This document shows, in pieces, positions 1 to 12,339 of a DNA stretch of 64,000 nucleotides. The DNA comes from Ceratothoa steindachneri (taxonomy: Eukaryota; Arthropoda; Malacostraca; Isopoda; Cymothoidae): contig OZ018318.1 in the NCBI GenBank assembly GCA_963969495.1, positions 96,563,413 to 96,627,412 of the forward strand, given 5' to 3'. Positions within the stretch are counted from its first letter, which is position 1. The number at the start of each line of letters is the position of its first letter. A program made the position numbers and the translations under genes. The notes under the pieces are model-generated. The model made no database searches and was not told the DNA's origin. It saw only the letters and a program-made list of their open reading frames with translations.

Positions 1-787
1 AGCTATCTAATCCCGACAGATACTTATACCCCATAACCTGCTTTATTTATCTTTGTGGTATATAATATAAAAAAAAACCTTCAAAGTTTTTGAAGCAAAC
101 TAGCTACGGTACTTTATGTTTAGCCTAAGCTAAGCATAGTTCACATTATTTGCGACTGATGAAGCTTGCCTCACCAAACCATCTTAACTCTTTGCCTTAT
201 GCTCAGACTTGATGATTGTTAGTTAAAATTCTTGTAGGTATTTGTTCAGAATTATCAAACAGATAAATTCTTGATTGCCTAAGACTCTTACTTATCTTTT
301 AAGAGATTACCATTTTCAACAAAGTTATTATTCTGAAAAATATGTAAATTTCTCCATAGAGCTAACCTTGTAGATAGGTATTCTATACACGTAGTTTATA
401 GTGACTAGTTGAGATAATTTATATTTTTAACATTTCACAAAGGTTATTACTATATCATTAGAAAAACACAAGTTGTATTGATAATGTCTAAATCTATAGC
501 CTCTTTTTAATTTTACTGGTAAACAATAAACGTAAATGGCGAAAATTTATTCGGTAAGACAAAATGGATGTTCTAAAAGTATTTCGAATTTTGTTCTTAA
601 GTGCTTGCTTGGTCTCTACTTATAAATATTTAAGAGTCTAAGGAGTATAACGGCCCTTGTTACTATTAATATATTCAACTCTATTTTTTGTTAAGGAAAT
701 ATTTAGTTGGTGATCAATTAGTAAAGGACTTTTGCCTGAAAAATTGTTTTGCTTCATTTTTTAAGCAGGGTTGCATCCTTTTTAATC
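1..787. other. AT-rich DNA with no recognised feature
   Basis: I see no coding similarity, tandem repeat or RNA gene here. The stretch ends at the TA dinucleotide (788-789) flanking the mariner element. Confidence 0.5.
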
Positions 788-789
788 TA

Positions 790-814
790 GTTGGTTGAGG
801 AATAAGTTCTTGCG
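790..814 (+). repeat. left terminal inverted repeat of the mariner
   Basis: Matches the reverse complement of 2135-2159 apart from the outermost bases. TA flank at 788-789. Confidence 0.88.
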
Positions 815-1019
815 TATTTTTTAATGTTGTGTTGATTGAAGTTTTGTTGACGTGATTTGTCCACATATTAAGAAACAATAATAAATTATGAGAGCAAAAT
901 TTGCAAAGGTTAGGCTACGTCTCTTAACAGCGTAGACTATTAGCCTTTTGCTTAGGCTATGTCTTGAAGTTGAGTAATAAGTCATTGTGGTTTATTTAAA
1001 AGTTGTGTTAATTTAATTT

Positions 1020-2061
1020 TTGTTCTGTACCCTCAAAATGGGATGTCAAGTTGAGATGAAGGCGCCTTTTCGACACTTGTTGTTATTCATTTTCAATCGA
1101 GACGGAAACAATGCAAACGCAGGCAAAGCTAGTCGCGATATTTGTTCTGTGTACGGAGAAAATGCTTTATCAGAAAAGACAGCTCATTGGTGGTTTTCAC
1201 GTTTTAAAAACGGTCTTTTTAATCTTAATGATGAAGAAAGTTCTAAACGCTTGATTAATTTGAATCAAGATCGATTGAACCACCTTCTTCATGAAAATCC
1301 TAATCAATCGACGAGAGAATTGGCTGTACAATTGGTGTGTGATCAGAAAACTGTAGTGAATGTCCTTCATTCGATGAAGAAAGTTCAAAAACTTGGCGCA
1401 TGGGTTCCCTACGCTTTGAGCGAAATATCAAACTTCAACGTGCTTTATTGCCGCAGGTTTGCTTGCTCATCACAAGGCTCCTCGTGGATATAAGGACAGA
1501 TTTATTGATCACATCATCACTGGCGACGAAATGTAGTGTGTTTATGTCAACATGAATCATCGAAAACCACTGCTTAGCCCCAATAAAAAAAAACTTCCGC
1601 GATTAAAGCAAGGACTTCATCCACGAAATACGATGCCGTGTGTGTAGTGGGATTGTAAAGGCATCATTATTCAAGAGCTTCTTGCGAACAATGAGATTGG
1701 CAATGCAGAACTCTACGTTCAACAAATGTATCGTCTCGCCGAGGCTATTTGTGAAAAGTGACCTTATGGACATTACTGAGTCCTTCTGCAACACGACAAT
1801 GCTCGTCCTCACATTTCCAATTGGGAAATCCTGCCGCATCCTCCATATTCGCCAGACTTAGCTCCATCGGATTTCTATCTGTTCCGATTGCTCTCCAACA
1901 ATTTGAGCGGCGTTTCGTTCAATACTGATGTGGAATTAAAAACCTTGTTAGACGAATTCTTCGAGTCAAAATCCAAAGATTTTCATTTCAGAGGCATCGA
2001 AAAACTTGTTGAACGTTGGGAAGAAGTCGTAAATAACAACGGAGAATACATTATTGATTAA
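1020..2061 (+). pseudogene. mariner transposase, broken by frameshifts and stops
   Basis: The transposase would cut and rejoin mariner ends. The first readable block (1020-1493, 157 codons) holds the N-terminal helix-turn-helix region (WWFSRFKNG) and the linker motif KVQKLGAWVPYAL. Near 1455 the frame shifts, then HIITGDEM supplies the first catalytic Asp (codon 1525-1527) and is followed at once by a TAG stop. The second Asp lies in HDNARPH (1795-1797) and the third in SPDLAPSDFYLF (1870-1872), again in other frames. Only about 24 residues separate the second and third Asp instead of the 34 of D34D mariners, so some ten codons are missing. The reading ends in GEYIID plus TAA at 2059-2061. 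All three acids survive but the gene is not translatable as one protein. Confidence 0.88.
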
Positions 2062-2134
2062 ATAGCATATTGTTATCAATTATAAATTAATTTTTTCTTA
2101 AATTGTTAATGGTAATGAATAAATTTGATAAAAC

Positions 2135-2159
2135 CGCAAGAACTTATTCCTCAACCCAA
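2135..2159 (-). repeat. right terminal inverted repeat of the mariner
   Basis: Partner of 790-814. TA flank at 2160-2161. Confidence 0.88.
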
Positions 2160-2161
2160 TA

Positions 2162-4985
2162 TAATATATTTTCAGTCATTTTCTCTGAAGCGTCTTCAAC
2201 CCACAATGGCATTAATCGGAATTTAGTAAATAATTTTGGAAATTTAACCAAAATAATGTATCGCCTCATTATTCTGTTAATATACTGATATCCTCCAGCT
2301 TATTATGTTTAGTGGATAGAACATTATTAAATTGTGACACTTTACCGAATTAACAAAACTATAATATATAATCTAGCCGTTCAAACAACCTTTCCCAAAG
2401 CTTTGGCAATTGAACTCATCTCGCCCCCCCTTTCTAGTGTAGTTATTTATCATCCTCCCACTTAAGGTTTTTGGAAAATAAACATCATTCAAAAGCTCTG
2501 TGCACAAAGTTAAAGCAGGCGTTGCATATAATTTAATAACAAAATATTACACTAATAATTTTTTATAATAAAATCAATGATTACGATAATGTTCGGTTAA
2601 GGTTTCGTAATTTGACAATCTGCCCTTTACCCAGAAAGGCAATGATTATCAATATATGCTACGAAATGCTTTTATTCTCAACAATTTGCCATTCTTCGCA
2701 AAAGATAAATAGAAACCTAATGTTTCAACGATATTAGGAGAATGTAACATTTAGTGGAGCATAGAATCTTTCTCCTTTCTTCTCTCGACATCTTATTTCT
2801 GCATAGAGCTTTAAGACATTAACTTACTTTTTTAGACATTAAAATCTTTTTAATGATAACAGGTTCTCCATTCTCCCCCTATTAACCCTTAACAAGTTCT
2901 TCCTGTGAGCTGTATATCTTCGTTATGAAATATTTAATTTTAAAGTGAAAATAATGGAAATAAAATGTATATCGTTGTTGAAAAGGCGGCGTCAAGCTAA
3001 ACAAAAGAAAAGGAAGAGAGAATGGAGAGAAGGAGGTAATGGTGGATGTAGAAAAGGGGTGCGTTAAGGTAATAATATAATGATTCCAAAGAACAGTATA
3101 ATAAATAGGCATATTTAGTTATCTGAACGGTCCTCCACTAAGTAAGGTGGGGACTTTCTGGAGCAGGTTTAGTTTCAGGAAAGAAGGCGAAGTGACGTCA
3201 GTTTCATGTTTTTAAGGCTCTTTAGTTTCCCCAAATTACAATTTTTAAATACTCCTAGGAAAGATGTTCTCTTTCCAAGCATGAAATAAATATATATCTT
3301 GAAATTTAACTTCGCTAATTTCCATACAAAGGAAGGTTGGCACCCATCATCATCCATTTTGCCGTTCTTGTTCATCTCTTTATTCCGTATAAGAACAAAC
3401 TAACCCATCATATAAATTACTAACTGGATTTCATGCGGAAACATGAAATCCAGTCGGAGTTCGTTGCAAAACATGTAACAACATTAAAACTTCCCATGAA
3501 CATATATCCTACACAAAATCATCCACTCTTATATTATTATCACATCTCTAATTCTATCCTCTCGTTTTACATCCCATACCAGCCAGAACACATTAAGTAC
3601 CAACTACGTTCACGACTTCTCTAACCAAAACATCTCCCATACCTCACTTTCTCACTTTATCTCAAATTGATACATAAGGTATCCATCTCAAATTAATAGT
3701 TGCAATGTTCATTCTCCTAATTTTTTCTTTCACTTCGCTACTATAGTTTCACTCCAATAGATCAAAGCAACAAAATACTTTCGTGCAGTTTCTGAAATAT
3801 ATTCCACTGAAACACGTTAATATACATTGAAACTCTGATTCTCCCAGAGAAGTTTTTACAATTTAAAACCAATTCTTCACATTCACGATACATTAGAGAT
3901 ACTTCAATCTTCACATTTTCTCAAGATTAATAAAACACTTTTTTATCACACAATCATTCATTCTCACTCTCAATTGTCATATGGCATTACTATTTTATGC
4001 AGTTAATTTTAGCCGTTTCTTTACAAATATGCTGTAAAACACATTTACCGTAATTTCCATATATGTGTTACTGAGCCACGAATACCTGATTATCAATATA
4101 TATATGGCTATGAAGAGGTATCATCCTCTACCATTTCCTCTTTGCATTTAACTCAGTATTCTCATACATAAATATATTAAACAGAAATAATAACATCACA
4201 TAACTTTATCATACGGCCTATCTTCACATATGTAAAACTAATCATTCCAACTATCTTTCAACTGAAAGCAGGACTTATTTTCAAAATATTTACTTGTTAC
4301 CCCATTCAGTACATTACTACCATACAATATTTGAATCTCCTCTTAATCTCCCATATTTTCACAATTATAATATTACTTTTTATCCAAAATACGCACTACT
4401 TGTCATCTCCCTTGTTTTTTATCGGTCGTCGAAGCACTACTACTTGATACACGCCAAAACTAACCTACCAGCTCTAAAGCAATCATTCCCATTGCCAATC
4501 AATCCTTTAGTTATCATTTTATAAGCACACTAAACAGAATTATCTCACTGTTGTATTTCCTTTCACATTTTTCCCTTAACCATTCAAAATTCGCCAATTT
4601 CACACCTTTCTTCAGTCCAAATTCCCTAATGCACGTGAAAAGTTGCCAGGAAAACAGTCAAGGCTAGTATATTCTCAATCAAAATAAGCAAAACATGATT
4701 GTTTTCGTTGATGATTCCATCGTTATTCTCACATTGTTGTCGCATCTTTCTCAATTCCTTCCAATTTGCAAGTAGGTGCCATTGTATAATGTTACATCTT
4801 GCTCCTGGCCGTGTGGCACGCCGTCATGGCCCTAGTTCGAAGGTATTCTAAAATCAGACTGAAATTGCCTGGGATCTATTCCTTCTCGCCATCTCTCCTA
4901 CCAAGCCCCAGTGTCCCATTTAGTTTCGCACTAGTCTGAAACTACCTAGCCTCGAAAGTTTCTAAATCCTTATTGGATATGATAG
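2162..4985. other. AT-rich intergenic DNA, no gene recognised
   Basis: Long pyrimidine-rich stretches give small open frames with no family resemblance. The only distinct structure seen is the perfect inverted repeat at 3423-3454, listed separately. Confidence 0.45.
3423..3454. repeat. perfect 13-bp inverted repeat with 6-base loop
   Basis: The arms are 3423-3435 (ACTGGATTTCATG) and 3442-3454, separated by CGGAAA. No T-tract or gene boundary gives it a known role. It may be the relic of a small palindromic element. Confidence 0.8.
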
Positions 4986-5017
4986 TTAGTTTTACCCTCA
5001 CTCACTATTACTTGGGT

Positions 5018-5490
5018 CTAGTTGGGTAGGCTTGATATCAGACTTGCACTCTTTCCACCATTGCACAATTCTAGTGAGTCATTTGGAGGATTCTGTGCCC
5101 TCATTTCTAAAATGCCTTCTATTTGCCTTACCAGCTTTAATGACTTCAAGTGGAAGTTCGTCAATGTATCCTTGACGAATGCCACTTTCTCCTCCTTTTT
5201 GCAGCAACTCGCATCGTTAGAGCTGCTCAGGCAAGAGAATACCTCTTGACCTCTGCTATCCCGCAATCACCAAGTCAGTCTCAATCTGTCCTGGTATTAC
5301 GATGCGAAATTTCGGAGAGGAAAACCAAACAGATTACCTTGATCTGTCCACCGTTGCTATTAACAGTAAATCATCTGCATCATGTAGCAGTGCCTGTAAT
5401 TTACATCCCAACGTCATTCTCAGGAGGTACGTCACGTTGTCAGGTTACTTCAAAGATATTTGGACTAGCTTTGAACTTTTTTAATGTGGA
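5018..5490 (-). pseudogene. possible reverse transcriptase fragment (non-LTR type)
   Basis: On the minus strand the reading LQALLHDADDLLLIAT occurs; the DADD codons lie at 5370-5381. It resembles the catalytic palm box (YADD, FADD) of non-LTR retrotransposon reverse transcriptases. Downstream on the same strand are open stretches, including an 82-codon frame (5018-5266), without a motif I can name. Stops and a frame change interrupt the reading, so at most this is an old fragment. The region is less AT-rich than its surroundings. Chance resemblance is possible because only one short box is recognisable. Confidence 0.35.
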
Positions 5491-5569
5491 GGTAACTGTT
5501 ATAAGGCCAGGGGAGATGGCTATTTATATTGTACTAACTGTAAACTTTTGCCAGTTCCTATAAAAGTTG

Positions 5570-7815
5570 CTAAAATGCCTTTTGACATTTTTCCTGTTTA
5601 CGAGCTCACCCATCTCACAATTTCTTCATTAGTGTACAAAACTTAATGCCTCACCCAATCTTAGGCCATAATACTCCAGTTGTTCTCAACCGAATATAAC
5701 TCTGGTCTGATGTAATTTAAATTAGCAAATCAGAGCAGAGCACTTTTACCACGTATCTCCTCCAGATTCTACAATTATGTTCTTACGACTCAGCAGGTAA
5801 GATAAGTTAGAACCAATGATATTTTAAACTATTATTTATCGAATGTCCACAGTGTCTATAATCTAAGTTTCCCTTCTCTTCTTTAATGCCATGGTGTGTG
5901 TTTATATCTTCATTTCATCATTTCAAACATTCAAACTAATTTTTTTTTAAATCATACTTATTTGTTACTAAAACGCTCCGATTTATAAGCATTCCATCCA
6001 AAAAATAATTCAAAATAATGACTAAAGAGTGAGTTGCATACCTTCTTAATTCGAAAGTGGACTACGAATATATCTCCCATTCTGAAATAAAATAAAACAA
6101 TGAAACAAGGTTGCTTTTTATCTTGGGAGAAGAAATATGACATTTAATCTACTTATATATAATTGTTCGTTTTCTATGACTATTTTTAGAGGGCGGCTAA
6201 ATAGTGGAAGATAGGCAGAAATTTGTTAATTCTGAAAAATTGGAAGACATCATTATAGCCAATTGAACACATTATTGATAGTGTTTTTTTTTACATATAG
6301 TTTCTAGTGACTGGTTGGGCAAATTTACTTCTTTCACATTTGACTAAAGTTATTACTCTTTCACTCGAAAGAAAATAAGAATTTTCGGATGATGCCTTAA
6401 TCTTAGGCCATTTTTCAAGCTTAATGATGAAGCACAAAACAAAATGGCAAAATTTGAATCCTAGTTGGCGCATAAATTATGAGAAATAAAGATTTCTATT
6501 AGATGAGAAAAATAGGGGTATTAAATGTAGCTACCATCTTGTTCTTGCAGTAAGTGCTGGTTTGGTCTCTATTCATACACAAGGTGTAAGGAGTATAACG
6601 GTATTTGCCTTTAATAATGTTTTCAACTATATTTTTTTATACGGAAAAACATACACTACTTTTGAATGACAATTTTTTATGTAATTTATGTAATTTTAAA
6701 GTTATTAGTATATTGGCAAAAACATTTTGTCACTTTCAACTCATTGTATGCATCCATTTGCATTCCTCTTCCACCATTTATCGCTTTTCTCTCTCTTTCT
6801 AGATCGAGGCGAGCTTCCCTTAGATCCTTTGCACTACTTAATATCTATATTTCTTTCCACATTTACTCTATCCCAATTTTAACATTTGTTTTCTCTTTCC
6901 TACTCTCAATAATTCTTTCATATCTTACCTTCCTCTCGGATATAACAACCTTTCTTGTTTTCTTCTAGTCCAATTATCCTAAGAGTTAAATCTTACAAAT
7001 CATATTTTGTACTCTGTCCTATTAGGCACAGATCAATAATAATCTTAACTATATCTCTCCTCTCCTTTGCCCATCTTAAGTGTATTTATGCTCAATTTTG
7101 TTCTAAAAGCAAATATATTCCAAATACAACTTTCTTTCAACATAGAAATGTACCAAAATATCTCCTTTTAATTTTTTTTCACATGTACCAAACTATTATA
7201 ATATCCTCTCATCTATTTTTCATTCAAATCTCGGCATAAAGCAGGCAAAGCCTATTTCATTTTCAGCAAACAAAGAGATTTGAAGACAAGTTTTTAAGTT
7301 TTACTTAGCTTATTACAGGATCACTACGCTAGACAGGGCAAATCACAGCCTCACCAATTCTTTAGCTCACAAATTCCTGTTCAATTTTCAATCAAAAGTA
7401 CTGCTACATCCAGTTTACTGCTTCCAGCTTTATCAAATCCTAATATATATGCACTTAATTTCACTCAAACACTTGATCACCATAAATAAACAACTTGATA
7501 AGTAGATAGAGGGTTTCGCATTTCTAATAAAAAGAGCTAAAGCTCTATTCACCATAAACGCTTGAAAAGCGATTTGGAATCAAATATTTTCAAGGTTTTC
7601 CTGTCATGACACAAGAAGGTTGTCCGTATTTTGGGGTGATGCCCTATTTTTGTTTAATGACTGTTCTTTGTTCATTGTTTAATCTTTCTTCACCGCTAAA
7701 GTTGTAAAAAACGAAAGTGGATTTCCTTTCTGTGTAATTTTCTACTAGCATAATTTAAAGATTTTAGGCTACGCGCAATTTCCTGAAGGTTTCCCAAATA
7801 TAAAACAATGCATAT
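5570..7815. other. AT-rich intergenic DNA, no gene recognised
   Basis: The small open frames near 6.6-7.2 kb are pyrimidine-rich, low-complexity translations with no domain. No RNA gene or ordered repeat was seen. Confidence 0.45.
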
Positions 7816-7817
7816 AT

Positions 7818-8860
7818 ACAGGGTGTCCCTAAATAGTGCACACATAAGGAAAAGGCATATTAGCCTTAAACATTGAACTACATTTTATTTTAACTAAAAT
7901 ATTAATAAATAACACCTTCAATATGATTTCAACGATTCGTGATTCAGTGTTTAATGCTCTTTGCGAGATTCACATAGACCGAATCACCTAACTCTAAATA
8001 TCTGTCAATTTCAGCAAATTTATTTATAATAATTTCCCTTAGGTGTCTCGTACCTTTAGGTTTAATTGAGTATACCTACTCTTTTAGTATACCTAGTAAA
8101 AGGAGTCAAATGGAGTAAGGTCGAGCGAACCAGAAAACCATTCCAAATGATTACCACTTGTAATCCATTGAGAGAAATATTTATTCAGCCAATCTATTAC
8201 CACTGTAGCAAAATGGGCAGGGGGGCCTCGAAGTAAAATAGTCAAAGCATGTGAACTTTCCACAAACGTAACCAGATACCATAATTATTTTAGGTCCATG
8301 ATGTTTAGAATGGTCCACCTAATGCGGATTGTCTTGTAACTATTATCGAGCATTCTGTCGGTTAACTTCACCATTCACATCAAACAAAGTTTCGTCGTTC
8401 AAAAACACAATCTTCGGTGAAACGGTTGTTCTTATCTAATATATTGCAAAACAATTAACAAATCTATATCGTTTATTACGGTTATCATTTGATAAGTGAT
8501 GCAAGATTTGTAATTTGAACGGATGCATCCTTAGCTTTTTAAGATAAGACTGATGGTTATTTTGGGAACACCCATGTCTCGGGATCTCCTGAGAAGGGAT
8601 TTTGGGGACTAGCGTAAAACTTTGTAATGACAGTTTATTTCGTTTTGCCAGCTACTTTTGTTGGTCAAGGACAGGGATTGTCCATGATTGCCTGTATCTT
8701 TAAACTAACTAACCACCTTACCCACCGGGCAAAGGTCAATTGTGCTATTTCTGGGATGGCATGGATTAAAGTCTTCAGCAAGCTTTCCATATAACCATCC
8801 TATGCGTCCTCTGAGAATTAACTACAACTTTAATCTTTTCCTACCCTCAACATTCATATT
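7818..8860 (-). pseudogene. decayed Tc1/mariner-superfamily transposase (HTH plus DDE type)
   Basis: Read on the minus strand, the order of a DDE transposase can be followed. There is a helix-turn-helix-like scrap (about 8700-8760), then MGVPKITISLILKKLRMHPF (about 8500-8580), then FLNDETLFDVNGEVNRQNAR with the first catalytic Asp at 8393-8395. A region ending FSQWITSGNHLEWFSGSLDL followed by TPFDS (about 8110-8200) matches the usual RSPDLTPLDFFLWG box. A degenerate C-terminus runs to about 7890. The sequence CAGGGTGTCCCTAAATAGTG at 7819-7838 looks like a terminal inverted repeat of this transposon group. I did not find its partner. Many stops and frameshifts make the gene dead. Confidence 0.75.
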
Positions 8861-8959
8861 TATTCTGTGGTGTCCCCCATCAAGAAACTCTATACTTAGA
8901 ACTGATTTTTAATATGCATCAGCAACCTGTCATATTTGGATAACTTATTTTTATACTGC

Positions 8960-9060
8960 CAGTTTGATTATCTCTCATAAATTCTCTATTAGGTTCAAAT
9001 CTGTCGAACACCCGAGCCAGTGTCGCCAATTTGGAAGGAAAAGAGAAAATATTGAATTTT
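8960..9060 (-). pseudogene. Tc1-like transposase fragment (DLNPIENLW-type box)
   Basis: The minus-strand reading HWLGCSTDLNLIENL corresponds to the conserved box WP..SPDLNPIENLW around the last catalytic Glu of DD34E Tc1 transposases. Only this short block is convincing. It abuts another transposase remnant on the same strand but belongs to a different family. Confidence 0.55.
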
Positions 9061-9063
9061 ATC

Positions 9064-9790
9064 TTAGATTTTAACACTTCTTAAAATATCAACGTATCTT
9101 GCAACATTATCTGTTATTTAATTTCTGAACAACATTACTGAAAAATTCTATTACTTTATCATTAAAATCTTAAACATCATCATAATTTATAAAAGGCTGT
9201 ATCCTTTCAAACACTTGAAAATTTTCCTCATCTTTCATTATTATGCCCTTCCTTATGCTTAAATTCCATATTTGAAGGCAAAAGCTTTATCACTTTTCGC
9301 AGGCAGAGAGTGTAATAAAATAAATATCCCAAAACCTTAAAATACCGTTTAATATAGTGATCAGTTGTCTAGATAAGTTTGAAGAGAGAGCTATAACCCA
9401 GGACAAACATCAAAAAGATGGCCTAGAAGGAGGATTAAACTGTATTATCGTTATTTGAAGAAGAAAGCACTTGAAGGACTCCTTACAATAATGGATTGGC
9501 CATGTCTGTCACCGGATTTTAATCGTATTGGAATATTGTGAGATAATATTGTGCGATTGGAAAATGTAGTATATCAATGGTATTACTCTATTGCATGTTT
9601 TATTATTGTACTGCTAAGATGAGCAAACTAGATGCTTCGTGACTTGCTGGTTAAAGGGGCATAGAGAAGAATTCATTTACATTTGTAACCCTCATGCATA
9701 CTTTGCGCAATTGTTTATAATTATGTTTTATGCTTTCAGGTTTCACATGTGATGTGCATCTTTTAAGCTACTCCTTCTGCGTTGATCAGT
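9064..9790. other. no gene recognised
   Basis: AT-rich sequence with no readable motif between two unrelated remnants. Confidence 0.4.
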
Positions 9791-9794
9791 AACT

Positions 9795-11425
9795 ATGCCT
9801 CGAGAGTCTAAAAATCATCCAGATAAATTCTGCTATGTATGTGGGCATCTGTCAACAAAATCTCAGCAGCGTACTATCACAAATAATATAAGGAAAATGT
9901 ACAAACTCTACTTCGGTTACCCTCTAGGTGACCAAGATATAGCATGGGCACCACACCAAATTTGTAATTCCTGCTCTAATAGATTACGTGACTGGATTAA
10001 CAAAAAGAAAGCTTCAATTTCATTCGCTTTTCCTATGATACGGAGAGAGCCCACAAATAATATCGAAGATTGCTATTTAAGTAGTGTGACCACAAAAGGG
10101 TTTTCTGCAAAGAATAAGCACCAAATTTTTTATCCAACTATGGATTTGGCGTGCAGACCAGTCGACATGATGTATCTTTGCCAATTCCAGTTCCACCTGA
10201 TAATGACCTCATACCTGAAGATATCCTTGATAATAGCAATAATTAAGATGAATGCACATTAGATGCGGATGTTGAATCTGAAGATGCTAACTCTGAGCCA
10301 GAGTTATTTTTTTAGAAAGATTTGCATGATCTTGTGAGAGATCCATCACTATCAATGGAGAAAGCAGAACTTTTAACATCTCGACTGCAGGAAAAATTCT
10401 TACTCGAGAAAAATGTGCAGGTGTGCTTCTTTAAAAACATAATCGTGATTTAACTTCATTCTTCACAGTTAATGGACCTCTCTGCTACTCCCATGATATA
10501 AATAAATTGTTCGAAGCCTTTTCACAGACATCTGAGGCGTCTAACTAGCGTCTCTTATTGATGTTCTAAGACAAGTCTTCAAACTTACCTCTTGCACAAT
10601 GCAATGTAAAGCCGTCTATTCCTATTGGCCATTCTGTCAATCTTAAGGAGAAATATGACAATATAGATATTCTTATTAAAGCCATAAACTACCAAGCCCA
10701 TCAGTGGTACATCTGTGGTGATCTAAAAGTCATAGGCTTGATAATGGGTATGCAAGGAGGATTCACGAAGTACTGTTACTTCCTCTTCCTGTGGAAAAGC
10801 AGTACCACTGCAAAACATTATAACAAGCCTGACTGGCAACTTTGATCTACATATGAGCCTGGAATAAGTACTATTCAGTCTCTCCCCCTGGCAGAGCCTC
10901 AGAAAATATCTCTGCCACCTCTTCATTTGAAACTAGGTCTAATGAAAAACAGCGTGAAAGCAATAGCTAAGGAGTTTTCTCAGGGATTTCAATATCTGTG
11001 CCCCAAAATTTTAGTAATGACCGCTGCAAAACTAAAAAAAGGCATATTTGTGGGACCACAAATCAGGGAGGTTTTAGTACACCCAGTCTTCGAGAAGACC
11101 GTCACTCCTCTTAAAATAAATGCATGGCTAGCAAGTGACTATGTAAAATGTTTTTGGTCATCAACAAGTGACCTGTATACAGAGATGGAATGGCAAACCT
11201 TTTTTAATCTAATAAAGAAATAGGATGCCATATGTCACTTAAAATCCACTTCCTGCATTCGAAACTAGACTTTTTCCTAGAATATCTTGTAGCCGTAAGT
11301 GAGGAGCAAGTTGAACGTTTCTATCAGGATATCAAGCCTAAGGAAACTCGCTATCAAGGATTTTGGAATGAGAGCATGATGGGAACTTAGTGTTGGATGA
11401 TGTATCGTGATTATCCTGAGAAAAG
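9795..11425 (+). pseudogene. broken copy of a Cys-rich repeat protein family of arthropod genomes
   Basis: The first block (9795-10262) starts at a clean ATG. It has paired cysteines at residues 13/16 and 57/60 and the conserved-looking GDQDIAWAPH and FPMIRREP segments. This is a layout I recall from a multi-copy uncharacterised family in arthropods. A further Cys at residue 93 has lost its usual CxxC partner. Continuing pieces in shifting frames include LVRDPSLSMEKAELL (about 10330), YICGDLKVIG (about 10710), an open 98-codon block at 10927-11223 (LGLMKNSVKAIAKEF; KGIFVGPQIR) and VSEEQVERFYQDIKP near 11300. At least five frame breaks or stops separate them. The biochemical role is unknown to me; the Cys pairs suggest zinc binding. 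The multi-copy nature suggests a mobile element, but no ends were found. Confidence 0.72.
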
Positions 11426-11429
11426 TTCA

Positions 11430-11950
11430 AGCGTAAATCCCATGCACAACGTTTATGAATTCGAGTTTGGAATTATTAGCCCTTCAATCATTGTTTACCA
11501 TTCATATACATGCAATATAAGTACCATTAACTTTATGATGGTTGGGAAATAAACAAAACATGGCTATTTATCTTTATTATATGTCAAATGCATCTTTTTG
11601 TATCAGTTCAAATTCTCAATGCACATGGGAATATACAGAAGGCACTTTCTTTTTAGCAATGACGCTATGGCACCATATATCACCGGTTTTGGCAAAGTAA
11701 TCAGAGTAAAACGCTACATTCTATCAGCGACGGCGGTTACATTGCATTTTTCGAATATCTCTAAAGCCTGATATGCTAAAAAAAGACTAATGTCAGATTG
11801 GAAATCAGCGAGAAAAGCCATGAAAAAAGCTTGCTCAGGTCTCTGATGATTAAAAAAAGTTCAAATTTGATGCCCAGTGTAATCTGCCGGTGAAGAATAC
11901 CAAAATGAAGTATGAAAACCCATTTTATTATTAAATACATTCAAACTATG
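11430..11950. other. no gene recognised
   Basis: AT-rich DNA between the Cys-rich pseudogene and the Tc1-like remnant. No inverted repeat ends are visible. Confidence 0.4.
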
Positions 11951-11954
11951 CGTG

Positions 11955-12330
11955 AAGTCAGTATTTACACTCATGTCCCTTGCTTTTTAGCACTACTTCA
12001 ATTCATTATGGCATGCTGGAAACCAAATCTTTTATGATATCTTGACTGACATTGCTCCATTTGTTTTAAAAGCCCTCACTACTCCTCGCAATTGAGTAGG
12101 TACTGTTTATTAAGCGGGTGTTGGACTTTCTCCACAAATTCTCTATTCCTTCAAATCTAGTAAAGTCCCGAGCCAATGACTCAAATTTTAAATGTTACTT
12201 TCAGTTAAGAAATTTATTATTGCTTTAGGTTTGTAACTAGGTATGCGATCATACTGAAAAATGCATACATTATCGCCAAAACTGTCCTGAACTGTTGGGA
12301 AATAGTGAGGATCAAACACTTTTTGGTGCC
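11955..12330 (-). pseudogene. Tc1-like transposase, C-terminal third, broken
   Basis: The minus-strand reading starts near 12330 and includes DSFGDNVCIFQYDRIPSYKP, matching the second catalytic Asp box (FQQDNAPCH type) of DD34E transposases. The HWLGTLLDLKE region (about 12160) matches the SPDLNPIENLW box. A tail resembling DLVSSMPxxIEVVLKSKG-type C-termini continues to about 11960. Stops and at least one frameshift are present. The N-terminal two thirds were not found upstream (higher coordinates), so this is a truncated copy. Confidence 0.68.
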
Positions 12331-12339
12331 ATTTTGAAT

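Larger units (their letters stand above)
790..2159 (+). mobile_element. mariner-type DNA transposon with both terminal inverted repeats
   Basis: The left end (790 onward) contains GGTTGAGGAATAAGTTCTTG. The right end (to 2159) carries its reverse complement, and about 22 of the outermost bases match. TA dinucleotides lie immediately outside both ends (788-789 and 2160-2161), the target duplication expected of the Tc1/mariner superfamily. The length of 1,370 bp is close to the usual 1.3 kb for mariner. It encloses a damaged transposase gene on the same strand. The intact ends could in principle still be recognised by a related transposase, but this copy cannot make a full protein. Confidence 0.9.
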
